DNA of 64,000 nt from Acidobacteriota bacterium (lineage in GTDB: Bacteria > Acidobacteriota > Blastocatellia > Pyrinomonadales > Pyrinomonadaceae), in assembly GCA_016700175.1 (NCBI GenBank), contig CP065003.1, positions 248,001 through 312,000 on the forward strand, read 5' to 3'. The notes beneath the pieces were generated by a model. The model had not been told where the DNA came from. It was given only the letters and a program-made list of their open reading frames with translations, and ran no database searches. Shown here in pieces: positions 35,556-44,651 of this stretch (positions are counted from its first letter, which is position 1; every line of letters begins with the position of its first letter). A program made the translations under genes and the position numbers.

Positions 35556-38363
35556 ATGCAGGCTGGCGACAGATTAGGCAGATACGAGATCAAGGAACTT
35601 GTTGGCTCGGGAGGCATGGGCGAGGTCTACCGCGCCGTGGATGAACAGCTCGATCGTGATGTCGCGCTGAAGGTCCTGCTGCCCGAGTTCTGTTTCGAAA
35701 CGGACAGGGTCAAGCGATTCAAGTTCGAAGCTAAGGCCGTATCGGCGCTTAACCATCCGGGGATCATTACCATTCACGAGATCGTGGAGGAGGGCGAGAA
35801 GCTCTTCATCGCCACAGAGTTTGTGAACGGGGGAACCGTTCGCGACAGGATCGAAAGGGCCGACCTGAGCCTCTACGAGTCGATCAAGATCGCCGAGCAG
35901 GTCGCCGACGCTCTTTCGGTCGCTCACGATGCGAACATCGTACATCGCGACATCAAGCCTGAAAACATAATGGTCCGTTCCGACGGATACGCGAAAGTAC
36001 TGGACTTCGGCCTTGCGAAACCTATCGTCCAGGCAGTAGCGGGCGCCGAAGACGCAACGATCCAGCTTGTGAAAACCCAGCCCGGACTTGTTATGGGCAG
36101 TGTGCGATATATGTCTCCGGAGCAGGCGCGGGGAAGGGAAACGACCGGCACGACCGACGTGTGGAGCCTGGGGATCGTGCTTTACGAGATGATCACCGGA
36201 CAGAATCCATTCGACGGCGAGACCATCAGCGATTCGATTGCGGCGCTCATTCACAAGGAGCCAGAGCCGCTTGCGGACGTCCCGGACGAACTCAGGCGCA
36301 TTATCAGGAAATGTCTGAACAAGCGGGCGGAAGAGCGTTACCAGAATATTAAGGACCTGGCACTCGACCTGAGAGAGGTACGAGCCGGGATGGAACAGCA
36401 CACCTCGGGAGAGATCCTCGAACCTGTGACGCATCCGGTCGGCTACCCGAAGCACAATACCTTGGAAAGCAAGACGCTGATCCACCGGACGATGTCCACC
36501 GAGAACCTGACCGAAGCACAGCCAAAGGGCGGTTTCAGCACCCGCGAGAATACTATCGGATGGAAGATCGGGCGCGGATTGCTTCCCACGGCCGCTCTCG
36601 TCACGGTTGTTCTAGCCGTCTTTGCCGGATGGTACTTTGCGCCGAAGCTGTTCAGTTCTGGTCCCCAGCCGTTTCAGTCTCTGCAGGTCTCGAGACTGAC
36701 CGATAACGGTCGCGCGCATTCGGCGACTGTTTCACCTGACGGCCAGCTCACAGTGTTTGTCGACAGGCAGAACGAGAACCCGAGGCTTGTGGTCCAGCAG
36801 ATCGCATCCGGGACGGTGATCGAGATCGTTCCGCCTACCAAGCTCGAGTTCCAGCAGCCGGTGTTCTCCGCCGATGGCAACTTCGTCTATTACGTAACGG
36901 TGGACCGGGGCGTCGGGACTCTTTTCAAGGTGCCGTCCCTTGGAGGTAAGAGTACCCAAATAGTGGTTGACATCGATTTCAGGCCGGCGCTCACCTCCGA
37001 CGAGAAACGGATCGCATTCATAAGGCACAATCCCAACACGGGAGGTGACACCGTTTTTTTCGTCGATCCGGACGGCAAGAACCTGAAGCCTTTCATACAC
37101 ACGAAGGACATCGGGTTTGACAAGCTGACCGAGCTCGTCTGGACGGACAATGACCGGAAACTGCTGTTGGCCGGGCTTACCTCGAGCGAGACACCGATCC
37201 AGAAGACGACTTTGATCGCGATCGACGTTGAAACCGGGAAACCGGTCGAGTCGCCCGAGGTCGAGCTGATCAATTCTGAAGGCTGGTCATACGCTTCGAA
37301 CTTCCATCCCCTTGATGACGGGTCGGGATACCTGTTTGTGGGGAAGAGGGACGAAGACGACACGCGACAGATATGGAACCTGCGGCTCGCGGAAGGCCGC
37401 ATCGATTCGGTGACCACCGACACCAGCGATTACGAAACTCTCAGCGTGTCGGGCGACGGAGGGGTGATCATCGCGACAAAGTCCGACCGTATTTCCGGAT
37501 TGGTCGAGATCGACCGCCAGGGAAAAGTTGCGAGACAGGTGAAGCCGGAAAGCAAGAATTTTCTTGGTCATTTGGGAATCGCAGAGATGCCGGACGGAAG
37601 CATCATCTTCACGAAAAGCAGCGGCAAGAACGCCGACCTGTTTGTGCTCGAAAAGGACGGAAGCAGCGAGCGCCAGCTTACATCGGACAGCGGCTACAAC
37701 CTGCTCCCGGCAGTGACGCGCGACGGCCGCTACATCGTCTTCTGTTCCACCCGGGACGACTCTTACGGGATCTGGCGGATGAACGCCGACGGTTCGGAGC
37801 CGCGGCTGCTTTCCAAGGTCGCGAACGGACGGGACATGATGCCCCAGATCGCGCATGACGGCAGAACGGTGTTCTTCGTTCGTCAGCTGAACGACGGCAG
37901 CAAGGGCCGGTTGATGCAGGTTTCTATCGATGGCGGAGAGGCAAGGCCCCTCTTCGAAGGAAACCGTTCGGCCGGTGTAATGCCCCAGCTCTCGAGAGAC
38001 GGAGGCAAACTCGCGTTCATAGAGTTCAAATACGACGAGAGCACCGCGGACTTCAAGTCTTATGTCAAGCTTGCAGAAGTGGAGGGCGCCAAAGCGAAGA
38101 TGACTGACGACGTGATAACAAGAGAGATCGGTCACGTATTCAGGTGGCGTCCGGACGGCGAAGCGCTTACGTATATCAGCAAGCAGGGCGCCGACAACCT
38201 TTTTGAGTTCGCTCCCGGCGCGGAAGAACCGAAACCTCTCACCGAGTTCAGCGGCGGTATGCTTATGAACTTTATCTGGTCGAACGACGGCAAGAGCATC
38301 TACGCCGTTCGCGGGATGATCAACAGCGACCTCGTGCTGATACGGGACCTGGCGAAGGCGTAA
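35556..38363 (+). CDS. Membrane Ser/Thr protein kinase with PD40/TolB-like propeller
   Basis: The protein (935 aa) opens with an STPK domain (residues about 9-270) with glycine loop VGSGGMGEVY, VALKVL lysine, catalytic HRDIKPEN and DFGLAKP; all key residues are present. A membrane helix (about 345-367) leads to an extracytoplasmic TolB/WD40-like PD40 propeller made of repeated SPDGQ, SADGNF and SRDGGKLAF blades. This layout is very common in Acidobacteria and suggests an envelope sensor. The ATG at 35556 (MQAGDRLGRYEIKEL) matches kinase starts; the open frame upstream is not family-like. Confidence 0.92.
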   Translation: MQAGDRLGRYEIKELVGSGGMGEVYRAVDEQLDRDVALKVLLPEFCFETDRVKRFKFEAKAVSALNHPGIITIHEIVEEGEKLFIATEFVNGGTVRDRIERADLSLYESIKIAEQVADALSVAHDANIVHRDIKPENIMVRSDGYAKVLDFGLAKPIVQAVAGAEDATIQLVKTQPGLVMGSVRYMSPEQARGRETTGTTDVWSLGIVLYEMITGQNPFDGETISDSIAALIHKEPEPLADVPDELRRIIRKCLNKRAEERYQNIKDLALDLREVRAGMEQHTSGEILEPVTHPVGYPKHNTLESKTLIHRTMSTENLTEAQPKGGFSTRENTIGWKIGRGLLPTAALVTVVLAVFAGWYFAPKLFSSGPQPFQSLQVSRLTDNGRAHSATVSPDGQLTVFVDRQNENPRLVVQQIASGTVIEIVPPTKLEFQQPVFSADGNFVYYVTVDRGVGTLFKVPSLGGKSTQIVVDIDFRPALTSDEKRIAFIRHNPNTGGDTVFFVDPDGKNLKPFIHTKDIGFDKLTELVWTDNDRKLLLAGLTSSETPIQKTTLIAIDVETGKPVESPEVELINSEGWSYASNFHPLDDGSGYLFVGKRDEDDTRQIWNLRLAEGRIDSVTTDTSDYETLSVSGDGGVIIATKSDRISGLVEIDRQGKVARQVKPESKNFLGHLGIAEMPDGSIIFTKSSGKNADLFVLEKDGSSERQLTSDSGYNLLPAVTRDGRYIVFCSTRDDSYGIWRMNADGSEPRLLSKVANGRDMMPQIAHDGRTVFFVRQLNDGSKGRLMQVSIDGGEARPLFEGNRSAGVMPQLSRDGGKLAFIEFKYDESTADFKSYVKLAEVEGAKAKMTDDVITREIGHVFRWRPDGEALTYISKQGADNLFEFAPGAEEPKPLTEFSGGMLMNFIWSNDGKSIYAVRGMINSDLVLIRDLAKA

Positions 38364-38375
38364 GCCCTTCGGGCC

Positions 38376-38431
38376 GTTCCAGGCTCCAAAACTAGAGTTC
38401 CATATTCCAAGTTCCAGGTTCCAAGTGTCTG
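38376..38431 (+). repeat. 7-bp tandem repeats after the kinase gene
   Basis: Units GTTCCAG, GCTCCAA, AACTAGA, GTTCCAT, ATTCCAA, GTTCCAG, GTTCCAA, GTGTCTG, beginning 12 bp after the kinase stop. Unit type matches that at 15944-16018. Confidence 0.85.
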
Positions 38432-38554
38432 AGCCGCCGCTTTGACTCTTGACCCGGCATTTGACCTTTCTGATCGAAGAAACGGCAACCCATTTTGAGT
38501 AGTGAAGATATCGGTCCTGTAGACGGGACCCCGGATCGTTGAGCCTGAAACGCC

Positions 38555-38589
38555 AACTTAGAACTCGGAACCATGAACCTGAAAGCTGA
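38555..38589 (+). repeat. 7-bp tandem repeats before the beta-CASP gene
   Basis: Units AACTTAG, AACTCGG, AACCATG, AACCTGA, AAGCTGA, in effect the reverse-strand version of the GGTTCA-type unit. They end about 48 bp before the next start codon. Confidence 0.75.
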
Positions 38590-38636
38590 GTTATGGAATT
38601 CCCGCATTTGAAGAGCTCGTGCTATCTTCTCCCGAT

Positions 38637-40040
38637 ATGGCAAAGATATCGTTCTTCGGGGGAGTAGGAACCGTAACCGGTTCGAAGTACCTTGTCGAGA
38701 GCAAGGGCAAACAGGTCCTTGTCGATTGCGGCCTGTTCCAGGGATTGCGCGAGCTTAGAGAAAAGAACTGGGAACCGCTCCCTTTCGATCCGGCGTCGCT
38801 CGACGCCGTCATTATTACACACGCCCACATCGACCATACCGGATTCCTCCCGCGGATAGTCAAGCTCGGATTCAATGGCCCTGTCTTCACATCCAGGGGG
38901 ACCAACGACCTTATAAAGATCCTTCTGCCGGATTCGGCTCGTTTGCAGGAAGAAGAGGCGGAGTACAGGAACCGCAAGGGACTGACGGTCCACTCGCCCG
39001 CCCTGCCTCTTTACGATGAGGCCGACGCCGAGGCTGCGCTCGATCTGGTGGTGCCTGTTCCCAACGACGGCAATCCCGTCGAGATCTGCGAAGGTATCAC
39101 AGCTGCGTTCAGAGTCGCGGGCCATATCCTCGGAGCCAGCCTTGTACACCTGACGCTATCGAGCGCCGCAGAAGACGGATCGGACATAAGGTTCCTGTTC
39201 TCGGGCGATCTGGGTCACTACGACCAGCCGATCCTGAAAGATCCCGCGCCACCTCCGGCCTGCGAATACCTTATGGTCGAATCGACTTACGGCGACAGAC
39301 TTCACGACGAAGAGCCGTCCGAGGACCAACTGGCGAGGATCATCAACGAGGCGTACGAGCGCAACGGCCCCGTGCTGATCCCCGCGTTCGCCGTCGGACG
39401 GACGCAGGAGATCCTCTATCTGATCAGGGAACTGGAAGAACAGGGAAAGATACCCGTGATGCCCGTGGCGGTCGATTCGCCGATGGCGAAGCAGGCGACC
39501 CAGGTCTACAACCGCTGGCGGGAGGAGCACGACGAAGAATATGTGAGCATCCTTGCCCGGCAGCAGCATCCGCTGATGACGAAGTCTATGACGCTGGCAG
39601 GGACGCGCGAGGAATCGAAGAGGCTGAACGATGACAGAGGGGCCAGGATAATCATCAGCGCTTCGGGAATGCTTTCCGGAGGCCGCGTGCTTCATCACGC
39701 CTTGAGGATCCTTCCGGACGAGAACGCGACCATCGTATTCGTCGGCTACCAGGCTGCAGGCACTCGCGGACGGCGCGTGCTCGACGGCGAAAGCGAAGTG
39801 AAGATAATGCACAGCTGGGTGCCTGTGCGCTGCAGGATCGAGCAGATCGGGGGGTTTTCGGCTCACGCCGACTGGAAGGCGGTTCTGAAGTGGCTGTCGG
39901 GACTCGAAACCGTTCCGAGAATGGTTTTCACGACCCACGGCGAGCCGGAATCGGCATCGGCGATGGCGGAGCACATACGCGAGGAGTTCGGCTGGAACGT
40001 GATGGTGCCTCAGATGGGCGACAGTTTCGATCTGGTCTGA
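38637..40040 (+). CDS. Beta-CASP metallo-beta-lactamase-fold RNase
   Basis: The protein (467 aa) belongs to the CPSF73-like/YSH1 family of RNA-processing nucleases. The zinc motif HAHIDHTGFLP is followed by later MBL motifs (SGDLGHYDQP) and beta-CASP features (VESTYGDRLH; ASGMLSGGRVLHH; a C-terminal GGFSAHADW). It has no KH domain, so it is of the bacterial long-known RNA exonuclease type rather than archaeal aCPSF. The ATG at 38637 (MAKISFFGG) is preferred because the family begins with this strand. Confidence 0.9.
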   Translation: MAKISFFGGVGTVTGSKYLVESKGKQVLVDCGLFQGLRELREKNWEPLPFDPASLDAVIITHAHIDHTGFLPRIVKLGFNGPVFTSRGTNDLIKILLPDSARLQEEEAEYRNRKGLTVHSPALPLYDEADAEAALDLVVPVPNDGNPVEICEGITAAFRVAGHILGASLVHLTLSSAAEDGSDIRFLFSGDLGHYDQPILKDPAPPPACEYLMVESTYGDRLHDEEPSEDQLARIINEAYERNGPVLIPAFAVGRTQEILYLIRELEEQGKIPVMPVAVDSPMAKQATQVYNRWREEHDEEYVSILARQQHPLMTKSMTLAGTREESKRLNDDRGARIIISASGMLSGGRVLHHALRILPDENATIVFVGYQAAGTRGRRVLDGESEVKIMHSWVPVRCRIEQIGGFSAHADWKAVLKWLSGLETVPRMVFTTHGEPESASAMAEHIREEFGWNVMVPQMGDSFDLV

Positions 40041-40049
40041 TCTGATTTT

Positions 40050-40988
40050 TCAGCCCGCGCCGATGTTGAACAGCCCGTCGCCCTTGTATATGACAGGGGC
40101 CTCGTTCACACAGAAAACATAGCCGTCCATCGTGCTCTTGACCTTTTTTTGGAACTGTCCGTAAGGGCCGTTTATGTAGGCAAGCAGATCGCCTTTCGCC
40201 ACCTTAGCCCCGTTCCTGATCGTCCTCTGCAGCATCCCGGAATTGCGTGCCCGGACCCACTTAGTTTCCCTGAGGACACGGCTTCGGCGTCTCCGCTCGG
40301 GCTCCTCTCCATTCAGCATTCCAAGGTGCCGCATCACGTTCCGCACTCCGCGGATACCTGTGTCGACGACCTGCTCGTTGATGTTCTTCGATTTACCGCC
40401 TTCGAACACGATCACCGGAGTCCCTTTCTTCCCCAGCATACGTCTTAGCGAGCCGGCACGCTGAGAACCCGCGATTATCGTGAACGGTGCGTTGAAGGCC
40501 GAAGCGAGGTCCGCATTTTCGGGATGCTGTTCGTCGTAGCGAACCTGCGGGAAGTTGAATCTTTCCTCGGAGCCCGTGTGGAGATCCACGACGTAATCGG
40601 CGTGCGGGACGATCCTTGTCGAAACCGAGTTGGCGACCTTGCTGGCAAGGGAACCGTTCTTGTTTCCTGGGAACGAGCGGTTCAGGTCGCGGCCGTCGGC
40701 GAATTTACGGTTGAGATTCAGAAACGCCATCACGTTGACGATGGGCAGTACGATGACGGTTCCTTTCACCGGCCTCACGGACTTGTTGAACAGCATCCTT
40801 CGCAGGATCTCGATCCCGTTTATCTCGTCGCCGTGAATGCCGCCGGTGAGAAGGAGCGTGGGCCCAGGCCGTTTTGCCCGCTCGATTATGACCGGGACAT
40901 TGATCTTCGTGCGTGTGTACAGCGAGGCGACGTCCATCTCCAGATACGCGCTCTCGCCGGGATTGACTTCGGAATTGAGAATTTCCAT
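40050..40988 (-). CDS. Succinylglutamate desuccinylase/aspartoacylase family (AstE-like)
   Basis: This zinc carboxypeptidase-fold amidohydrolase has 312 residues. Zinc ligands lie in GGIHGDEINGIE and VVDLHTGSEE, with the DLNRSFPG motif between. It overlaps the functional space of aspartoacylases that remove acyl groups from amino acids. It follows the RimK-like ligase by 9 bp and a zinc protease gene lies just upstream, so the three probably form one operon for making and breaking amide bonds. The natural substrate is unknown. Confidence 0.88.
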   Translation of the reverse strand: MEILNSEVNPGESAYLEMDVASLYTRTKINVPVIIERAKRPGPTLLLTGGIHGDEINGIEILRRMLFNKSVRPVKGTVIVLPIVNVMAFLNLNRKFADGRDLNRSFPGNKNGSLASKVANSVSTRIVPHADYVVDLHTGSEERFNFPQVRYDEQHPENADLASAFNAPFTIIAGSQRAGSLRRMLGKKGTPVIVFEGGKSKNINEQVVDTGIRGVRNVMRHLGMLNGEEPERRRRSRVLRETKWVRARNSGMLQRTIRNGAKVAKGDLLAYINGPYGQFQKKVKSTMDGYVFCVNEAPVIYKGDGLFNIGAG

Positions 40989-40997
40989 ATGCGGGTT

Positions 40998-41870
40998 CTA
41001 GACGTGGCGTTCGACGAACCTGATGATCTCCTTGGCGACGTCCTTCTTTGTCGCGGCTTCGATACCTTCGAGTCCGGGTGAAGAATTAACTTCGAGGATC
41101 AGCGGCCCCCTCGAACTCTGGAGCATGTCCACGCCCGCTATCCCGAGCCCCATCACGCGTGCCGACTTGATGGCGGCGTCCTCTTCTTCTTCACTAAGCG
41201 TGATCAGTTCCGCGGTGCCGCCGCGATGCAGGTTTGACCGGAACTCTCCCTCTTTCGCAGTGCGCTTCATTGCACCCACGACCTTTCCTTCTACTACGAA
41301 AGCGCGAATATCCGCTCCTTTCGCTTCCTCGACGAACTCCTGCAGTATCACCCTTGCTTCAAGACCGTTGAATGCTTCGAGCACGGACTCCGCCGCCTTC
41401 TTGGTCTCGGCGAGAATGATCCCGAGACCCTGCGTGCCCTCCAGGAGCTTTAGGATGATGGGTGTCGAACCGAGCATCGCTACTACCGCTTCGGTGTCTT
41501 TCGAATAGTTGGAGAAGATGGTTTTCGGGAGTCCCAGGCCGGCGCGCGAAAGCAACTGCATCGATCTCAGTTTGTCTCTCGATTTGACCAGCGCCTGCGA
41601 CTCGACCGCGGTGAACACCTTCTGCATCTCGAACTGACGGACGACCGCGGTCCCGAAGAACGTGACCGAAGCTCCGATCCTAGGGATCACGGCGTCGATA
41701 CCGGTCAGTTCCTTGCCGTTGTAAACGATGATGGGATTCTTCTTCTCGATCTGGAGCACGCACTTTGTGTGATCGACGACGAGCATCTCGTGCCGTCTTT
41801 TTTCACCCGCCTCCACAAGTCTGCGTGTCGAATAAAGTTTTGGATTGGCGGAAAGGATTGCGATCTTCAT
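40998..41870 (-). CDS. rimK: RimK-type alpha-L-glutamate ligase (ATP-grasp)
   Basis: The protein (290 aa) shows RimK features: N-terminal MKIAILSANPKLYSTRRL, the TGIDAVIPRIGASVTFFGTA region, the ATP-grasp block ILKLLEGTQGLGIILAE, and the metal-binding end GVDMLQSSRGPLILEVNSSP. RimK adds glutamates to the C-terminus of ribosomal protein S6 in E. coli; relatives make gamma-glutamyl peptides or modify other substrates. Sandwiched between an AstE-like deacylase and a RimB-like protease. Confidence 0.9.
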   Translation of the reverse strand: MKIAILSANPKLYSTRRLVEAGEKRRHEMLVVDHTKCVLQIEKKNPIIVYNGKELTGIDAVIPRIGASVTFFGTAVVRQFEMQKVFTAVESQALVKSRDKLRSMQLLSRAGLGLPKTIFSNYSKDTEAVVAMLGSTPIILKLLEGTQGLGIILAETKKAAESVLEAFNGLEARVILQEFVEEAKGADIRAFVVEGKVVGAMKRTAKEGEFRSNLHRGGTAELITLSEEEEDAAIKSARVMGLGIAGVDMLQSSRGPLILEVNSSPGLEGIEAATKKDVAKEIIRFVERHV

Positions 41871-41907
41871 TTCAGAAATATAATGCCTCGACTAAATTGA
41901 ACTTATA

Positions 41908-42366
41908 TTAACCCTTCTTCTTTTTTCTTCTCTTTTTGGGACTCAGGAGTTCCTTCTTCAGGGGATCGACAAGAAACCGGCTGGCCTTCAGGAACTTTCT
42001 CCCGACAAGCACGGTAAACCGCATGTCGCCTCGGTCGGTCAGTGACATGTCGAGCGGGAAATCGCGGCCGGCAAAGCTGATCGTCGTGCTGATCATGTAC
42101 CTCCGCTCCGCCTGTCCGTTCGAACTGCGGACCGATTTCTGGCGGTACCGAGAGAACTCGTGGACCTCGCCCGTGTAAGCCGGATGGTGCGGATCGAGGA
42201 ACACGACCTCGAGGATCCCGTCCTTTCTCCTTTTGAATTCCCGGCAGTGGATCGAGGAATTGTAAGCGCCGGTGTCGATCTTGACCGGAAGGTCGAATAT
42301 CCCGAGCTCCGGGAAGTCCGCGATCTCTCGGCGCCCTATGAGCGGCCGTTCTTCATTTGAACCCAT
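41908..42366 (-). CDS. RimB-like putative ATP-dependent zinc protease (retropepsin fold)
   Basis: The protein (152 aa) belongs to the family named ATP-dependent zinc protease, which has a retropepsin fold: VKIDTGAYNSSIHC carries the DTGA motif, followed by RRYMISTTISFAGRDFP and VLVGRKFL. In several bacteria this gene is linked to rimK and modulates S6 glutamylation. The ATG at 42366 (MGSNEERPL) is chosen; the frame stays open upstream through 9-bp repeats that would add an artificial LNRLDRL-rich extension. The C-terminus is a Lys/Arg tail. Confidence 0.85.
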   Translation of the reverse strand: MGSNEERPLIGRREIADFPELGIFDLPVKIDTGAYNSSIHCREFKRRKDGILEVVFLDPHHPAYTGEVHEFSRYRQKSVRSSNGQAERRYMISTTISFAGRDFPLDMSLTDRGDMRFTVLVGRKFLKASRFLVDPLKKELLSPKKRRKKKKG

Positions 42367-42393
42367 ATCGAAATAAACGACTATACAGAAGGA

Positions 42394-42570
42394 AAGTCTG
42401 TTGAGTCTATTCAGTCTGATGAGTCTGTCGAGTCTGTTGAGTCTGTCGAGTCTATTGAGTCTGTTGAGTCTGTCGAGTCTATTGAGTCTGTCGGGTCTAT
42501 TGAGTCTGTCGAGTCTATTGAGTCTGTCGAGTCTATTGAGTCTGTTGAGTCTGTTCAGTCTTTCGAGTCC
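42394..42570. repeat. 9-bp tandem repeat array (TTGAGTCTG type)
   Basis: About 19 units of 9 bp such as TTGAGTCTG, TCGAGTCTA and TCGAGTCTG, starting 28 bp upstream of the rimB-like start codon. A short second tract of the same unit lies at 42718-42759. Variation is confined mostly to positions 2 and 9 of the unit. Confidence 0.9.
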
Positions 42571-42664
42571 GTTGATGTAGGCTACTCCGGACCGCTGTGC
42601 TGTGGAGGGATCTATTTGCCCTGAAAGGGCAACGGAGGTTAGCCCGGGGGAAGCCGAAGGCGCA
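42561..42664. repeat. 104-bp duplicated element, copy A
   Basis: Runs from TTTCGAGTCCGTTGATGTAG to AAGCCGAAGGCGCA and is repeated at 42751-42854 with about four mismatches. Both copies start at the end of a 9-bp array. Inside are TTGCCCTGAAAGGGCAACGG and the GC-rich AGCCCGGGGGAAGCC, hairpin-forming pieces typical of REP-like elements. Confidence 0.85.
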
Positions 42665-43113
42665 CCCCCGGGTACAGTCGACAACACAACCCTTAGCCGC
42701 GTAGTGGCGACATCTGTCCAGTCTATCGAGTCTGTTCAGTCTATCGAGTCTTTCGAGTCCGTTGATGTAGGTTACTCCGGTCCGTTGTGCTGTGGAGGGA
42801 TCAATTTGCCCTGAAAGGGCAACGGAGGTTAGCCCGGGGGAAGCCGAAGGCGCAGCGTGGGGTCAGGGTCGCCTAAAATCCTTCTAGCCGCGTAGCGGCG
42901 GCCTGCGTTTAGCCGTGGGTAAGGCCAAAGGCCGCAACCCACGGATTGCGTCGCCGGCGGTGAATGCATCGCGAAGCGATTGGGTGATTGCATTCGCCGT
43001 CAATCGCGGGCAGCGTGAACCACGAAGAAACACAAAGAGACACGAAGACAAAGCAAGAAAAGGGCACGCAGGTCAGATAACCTCCGTGCCCTCAGTTTTC
43101 TCATCGGCAGACG
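42665..43113. repeat. REP-like gap with duplicate copy B
   Basis: Contains a short 9-bp repeat tract (42718-42759), the second copy of the 104-bp element (42751-42854), a second GC-rich palindrome set (GCCGCGTAGCGGCGGC near 42889, a GTGGGTAAGGCC block near 42916), and a GAATGCA.../TGCATTC stem around 42962-42993. No gene is supported. Confidence 0.75.
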
Positions 43114-44379
43114 CTACTCGTACCGCAGGCACTCGATCGGGTCGAGGTTCGCGGCCCGCCTCGCCGGCAGAACTCCGAAAACAAGCCCGACGAGGACCGA
43201 TACGATAAGGGCCATCGCGATCGACCAGGCAGCGATTGACGCCGGTAGGCTCGGGACAAGCAACATCACGAGCTGGGCGATCCCGATCGCAACCACGACC
43301 CCTATCACGCCGCCGAAGAAGGTCAGGGTCATCGCCTCAAGCAGGAACTGCAGCACGATCGCTCCCTTCGTCGCTCCTATCGCCTTTCGAATTCCTATTT
43401 CCTTCGTGCGTTCGGTCACCGACACGAGCATTATGTTCATCACGCCTATACCGCCAACGAGCAGCCCGAGGCACGAGATCGCGATCGCGGCGAGCCCGAT
43501 CCCGCCGATGACCGAGTCGAACTGCTCGATGAAGGCGTCCGCCGTCTTGATATCGAAGTTGTTATCTTCCCCGTACTTCACGCCGCGCCGCTGGCGCAGA
43601 ACTGCTTCGGCATCCTCGAGCGCGGTCTGGACCTTGTCGGACTTCGCCTTGATGATGTGCAGTATGTAATCCCTCTGCGGCGCCACCTTCTGGGCCGTCC
43701 TGATCGGCAGAAATACCTTGCGGTCCTCTTCGTTCTCACCGAAGAAGCCCGCCTTCCGCTTCTCGATCACCCCTATGATCTCCCACGTCATGCCGTTCAT
43801 CCGGACCATCTTTCCGACGATGCCGTCTTTCTCGTCCGGAAACAGCGCTTCCGCTGCATTGACGCCGATCACAAGGACGTTCCTGCGCTGGCTGTTGTCG
43901 TTCTCTGTGATGAACCGACCCTCGGTAAGCACGAGGTTCGTGATCGCGGGATAGTTCGGCGTTACGCCGTCGGTCAAAGCCCAGCGGTAATTCCTTCCCT
44001 CGTATATCAGGTTGTCGTCGAAGCCTCCGCCGAACGAGCCTATGCTGGGCCGGATCACGGCGATGTCCTCGATAGCATTCGACTGGTTCAGGATCGCTTC
44101 GGCGTCCTCCTCAGTAAGAGGTTTTCTGGAGCGTTCTTCACGGTTCGGAGGACCGAAACCTGTCGTCAGATGGAAGGCGTAGATGTTGTTCGTTCCGTAG
44201 TCCTCGATCATTGCCACGATGTTCTGCCGCATTCCGAGCAGGATCGATGCGACGACGATCGCCGTGATCACGCCGACGACGATGCCGAGGATCGTAAGGA
44301 AACTCCGAAACTTGTGCGACAGAATGCTATCCATCGCCATTTTCAGGACTTCTTTTGGAAGTGCGCTTGATAATCTCAT
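43114..44379 (-). CDS. MacB/FtsX-type ABC transporter permease
   Basis: The protein (421 aa) has the layout of a MacB-like permease: one N-terminal membrane helix (ILGIVVGVITAIVVASILLG), a large periplasmic MacB-PCD domain (about 45-290), then three helices with the FtsX motif (IGVMNIMLVSVTERTKEIGIRKAIGA). MacB-type permeases move peptides or lipoproteins with an ATPase and an adaptor, neither of which is nearby. The ATG at 44379 (MRLSSALP) is preferred; the upstream frame is made of 7-bp repeats. Confidence 0.9.
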   Translation of the reverse strand: MRLSSALPKEVLKMAMDSILSHKFRSFLTILGIVVGVITAIVVASILLGMRQNIVAMIEDYGTNNIYAFHLTTGFGPPNREERSRKPLTEEDAEAILNQSNAIEDIAVIRPSIGSFGGGFDDNLIYEGRNYRWALTDGVTPNYPAITNLVLTEGRFITENDNSQRRNVLVIGVNAAEALFPDEKDGIVGKMVRMNGMTWEIIGVIEKRKAGFFGENEEDRKVFLPIRTAQKVAPQRDYILHIIKAKSDKVQTALEDAEAVLRQRRGVKYGEDNNFDIKTADAFIEQFDSVIGGIGLAAIAISCLGLLVGGIGVMNIMLVSVTERTKEIGIRKAIGATKGAIVLQFLLEAMTLTFFGGVIGVVVAIGIAQLVMLLVPSLPASIAAWSIAMALIVSVLVGLVFGVLPARRAANLDPIECLRYE

Positions 44380-44383
44380 TTTT

Positions 44384-44418
44384 TCATTGGTCATTGCCCA
44401 TTGATCGATGACCAATGG
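44384..44418. repeat. 7-bp tandem repeats upstream of the permease
   Basis: Five units TCATTGG, TCATTGC, CCATTGA, TCGATGA, CCAATGG, 5 bp before the permease start codon on the minus strand. The unit resembles the ATTGACC array at 62507-62590. Confidence 0.8.
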
Positions 44419-44484
44419 AAAACGTCCGGAATAATTTCGGCTTGGAAGAGAAAGGCTGACTCTGCGGGCCCGCCAATCACCGGT

Positions 44485-44651
44485 AACTCAGCAAACTCTG
44501 CAAACTCGACCAACTCACCAAACCCTGCAAACTCGACCAACTCACCAAACTCTGCAAACTCGACCAACTCACTAAACCCTGCAAACTCGACCAACTCACT
44601 AAACCCTGCAAACTCAGCCAACTCACCAAACTCTGCAAACTCAGCCAACTA
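44485..44651. repeat. 9-bp tandem repeat array (AACTCxxCA type)
   Basis: About 18 units of 9 bp (AACTCTGCA, AACTCGACC, AACTCACCA, AACCCTGCA in a higher-order order of about 36 bp). The array ends exactly where the stop codon of the next permease gene begins (44652). It is open in one minus frame and would encode FAEFGELVE repeats, which is not believed to be a gene. Confidence 0.9.

Noticed and set aside
42590..42700. Insertion sequence at the GC-rich inverted repeats
   Set aside because: No transposase frame is present and the pieces are short palindromes, so REP-like is the better call.
44391..44648. Minus-strand open frame with FAEFGELVE repeats
   Set aside because: It is only the translation of the 9-bp array at 44485-44651, with no ribosome binding site or family, and shares its repeats with non-coding arrays.
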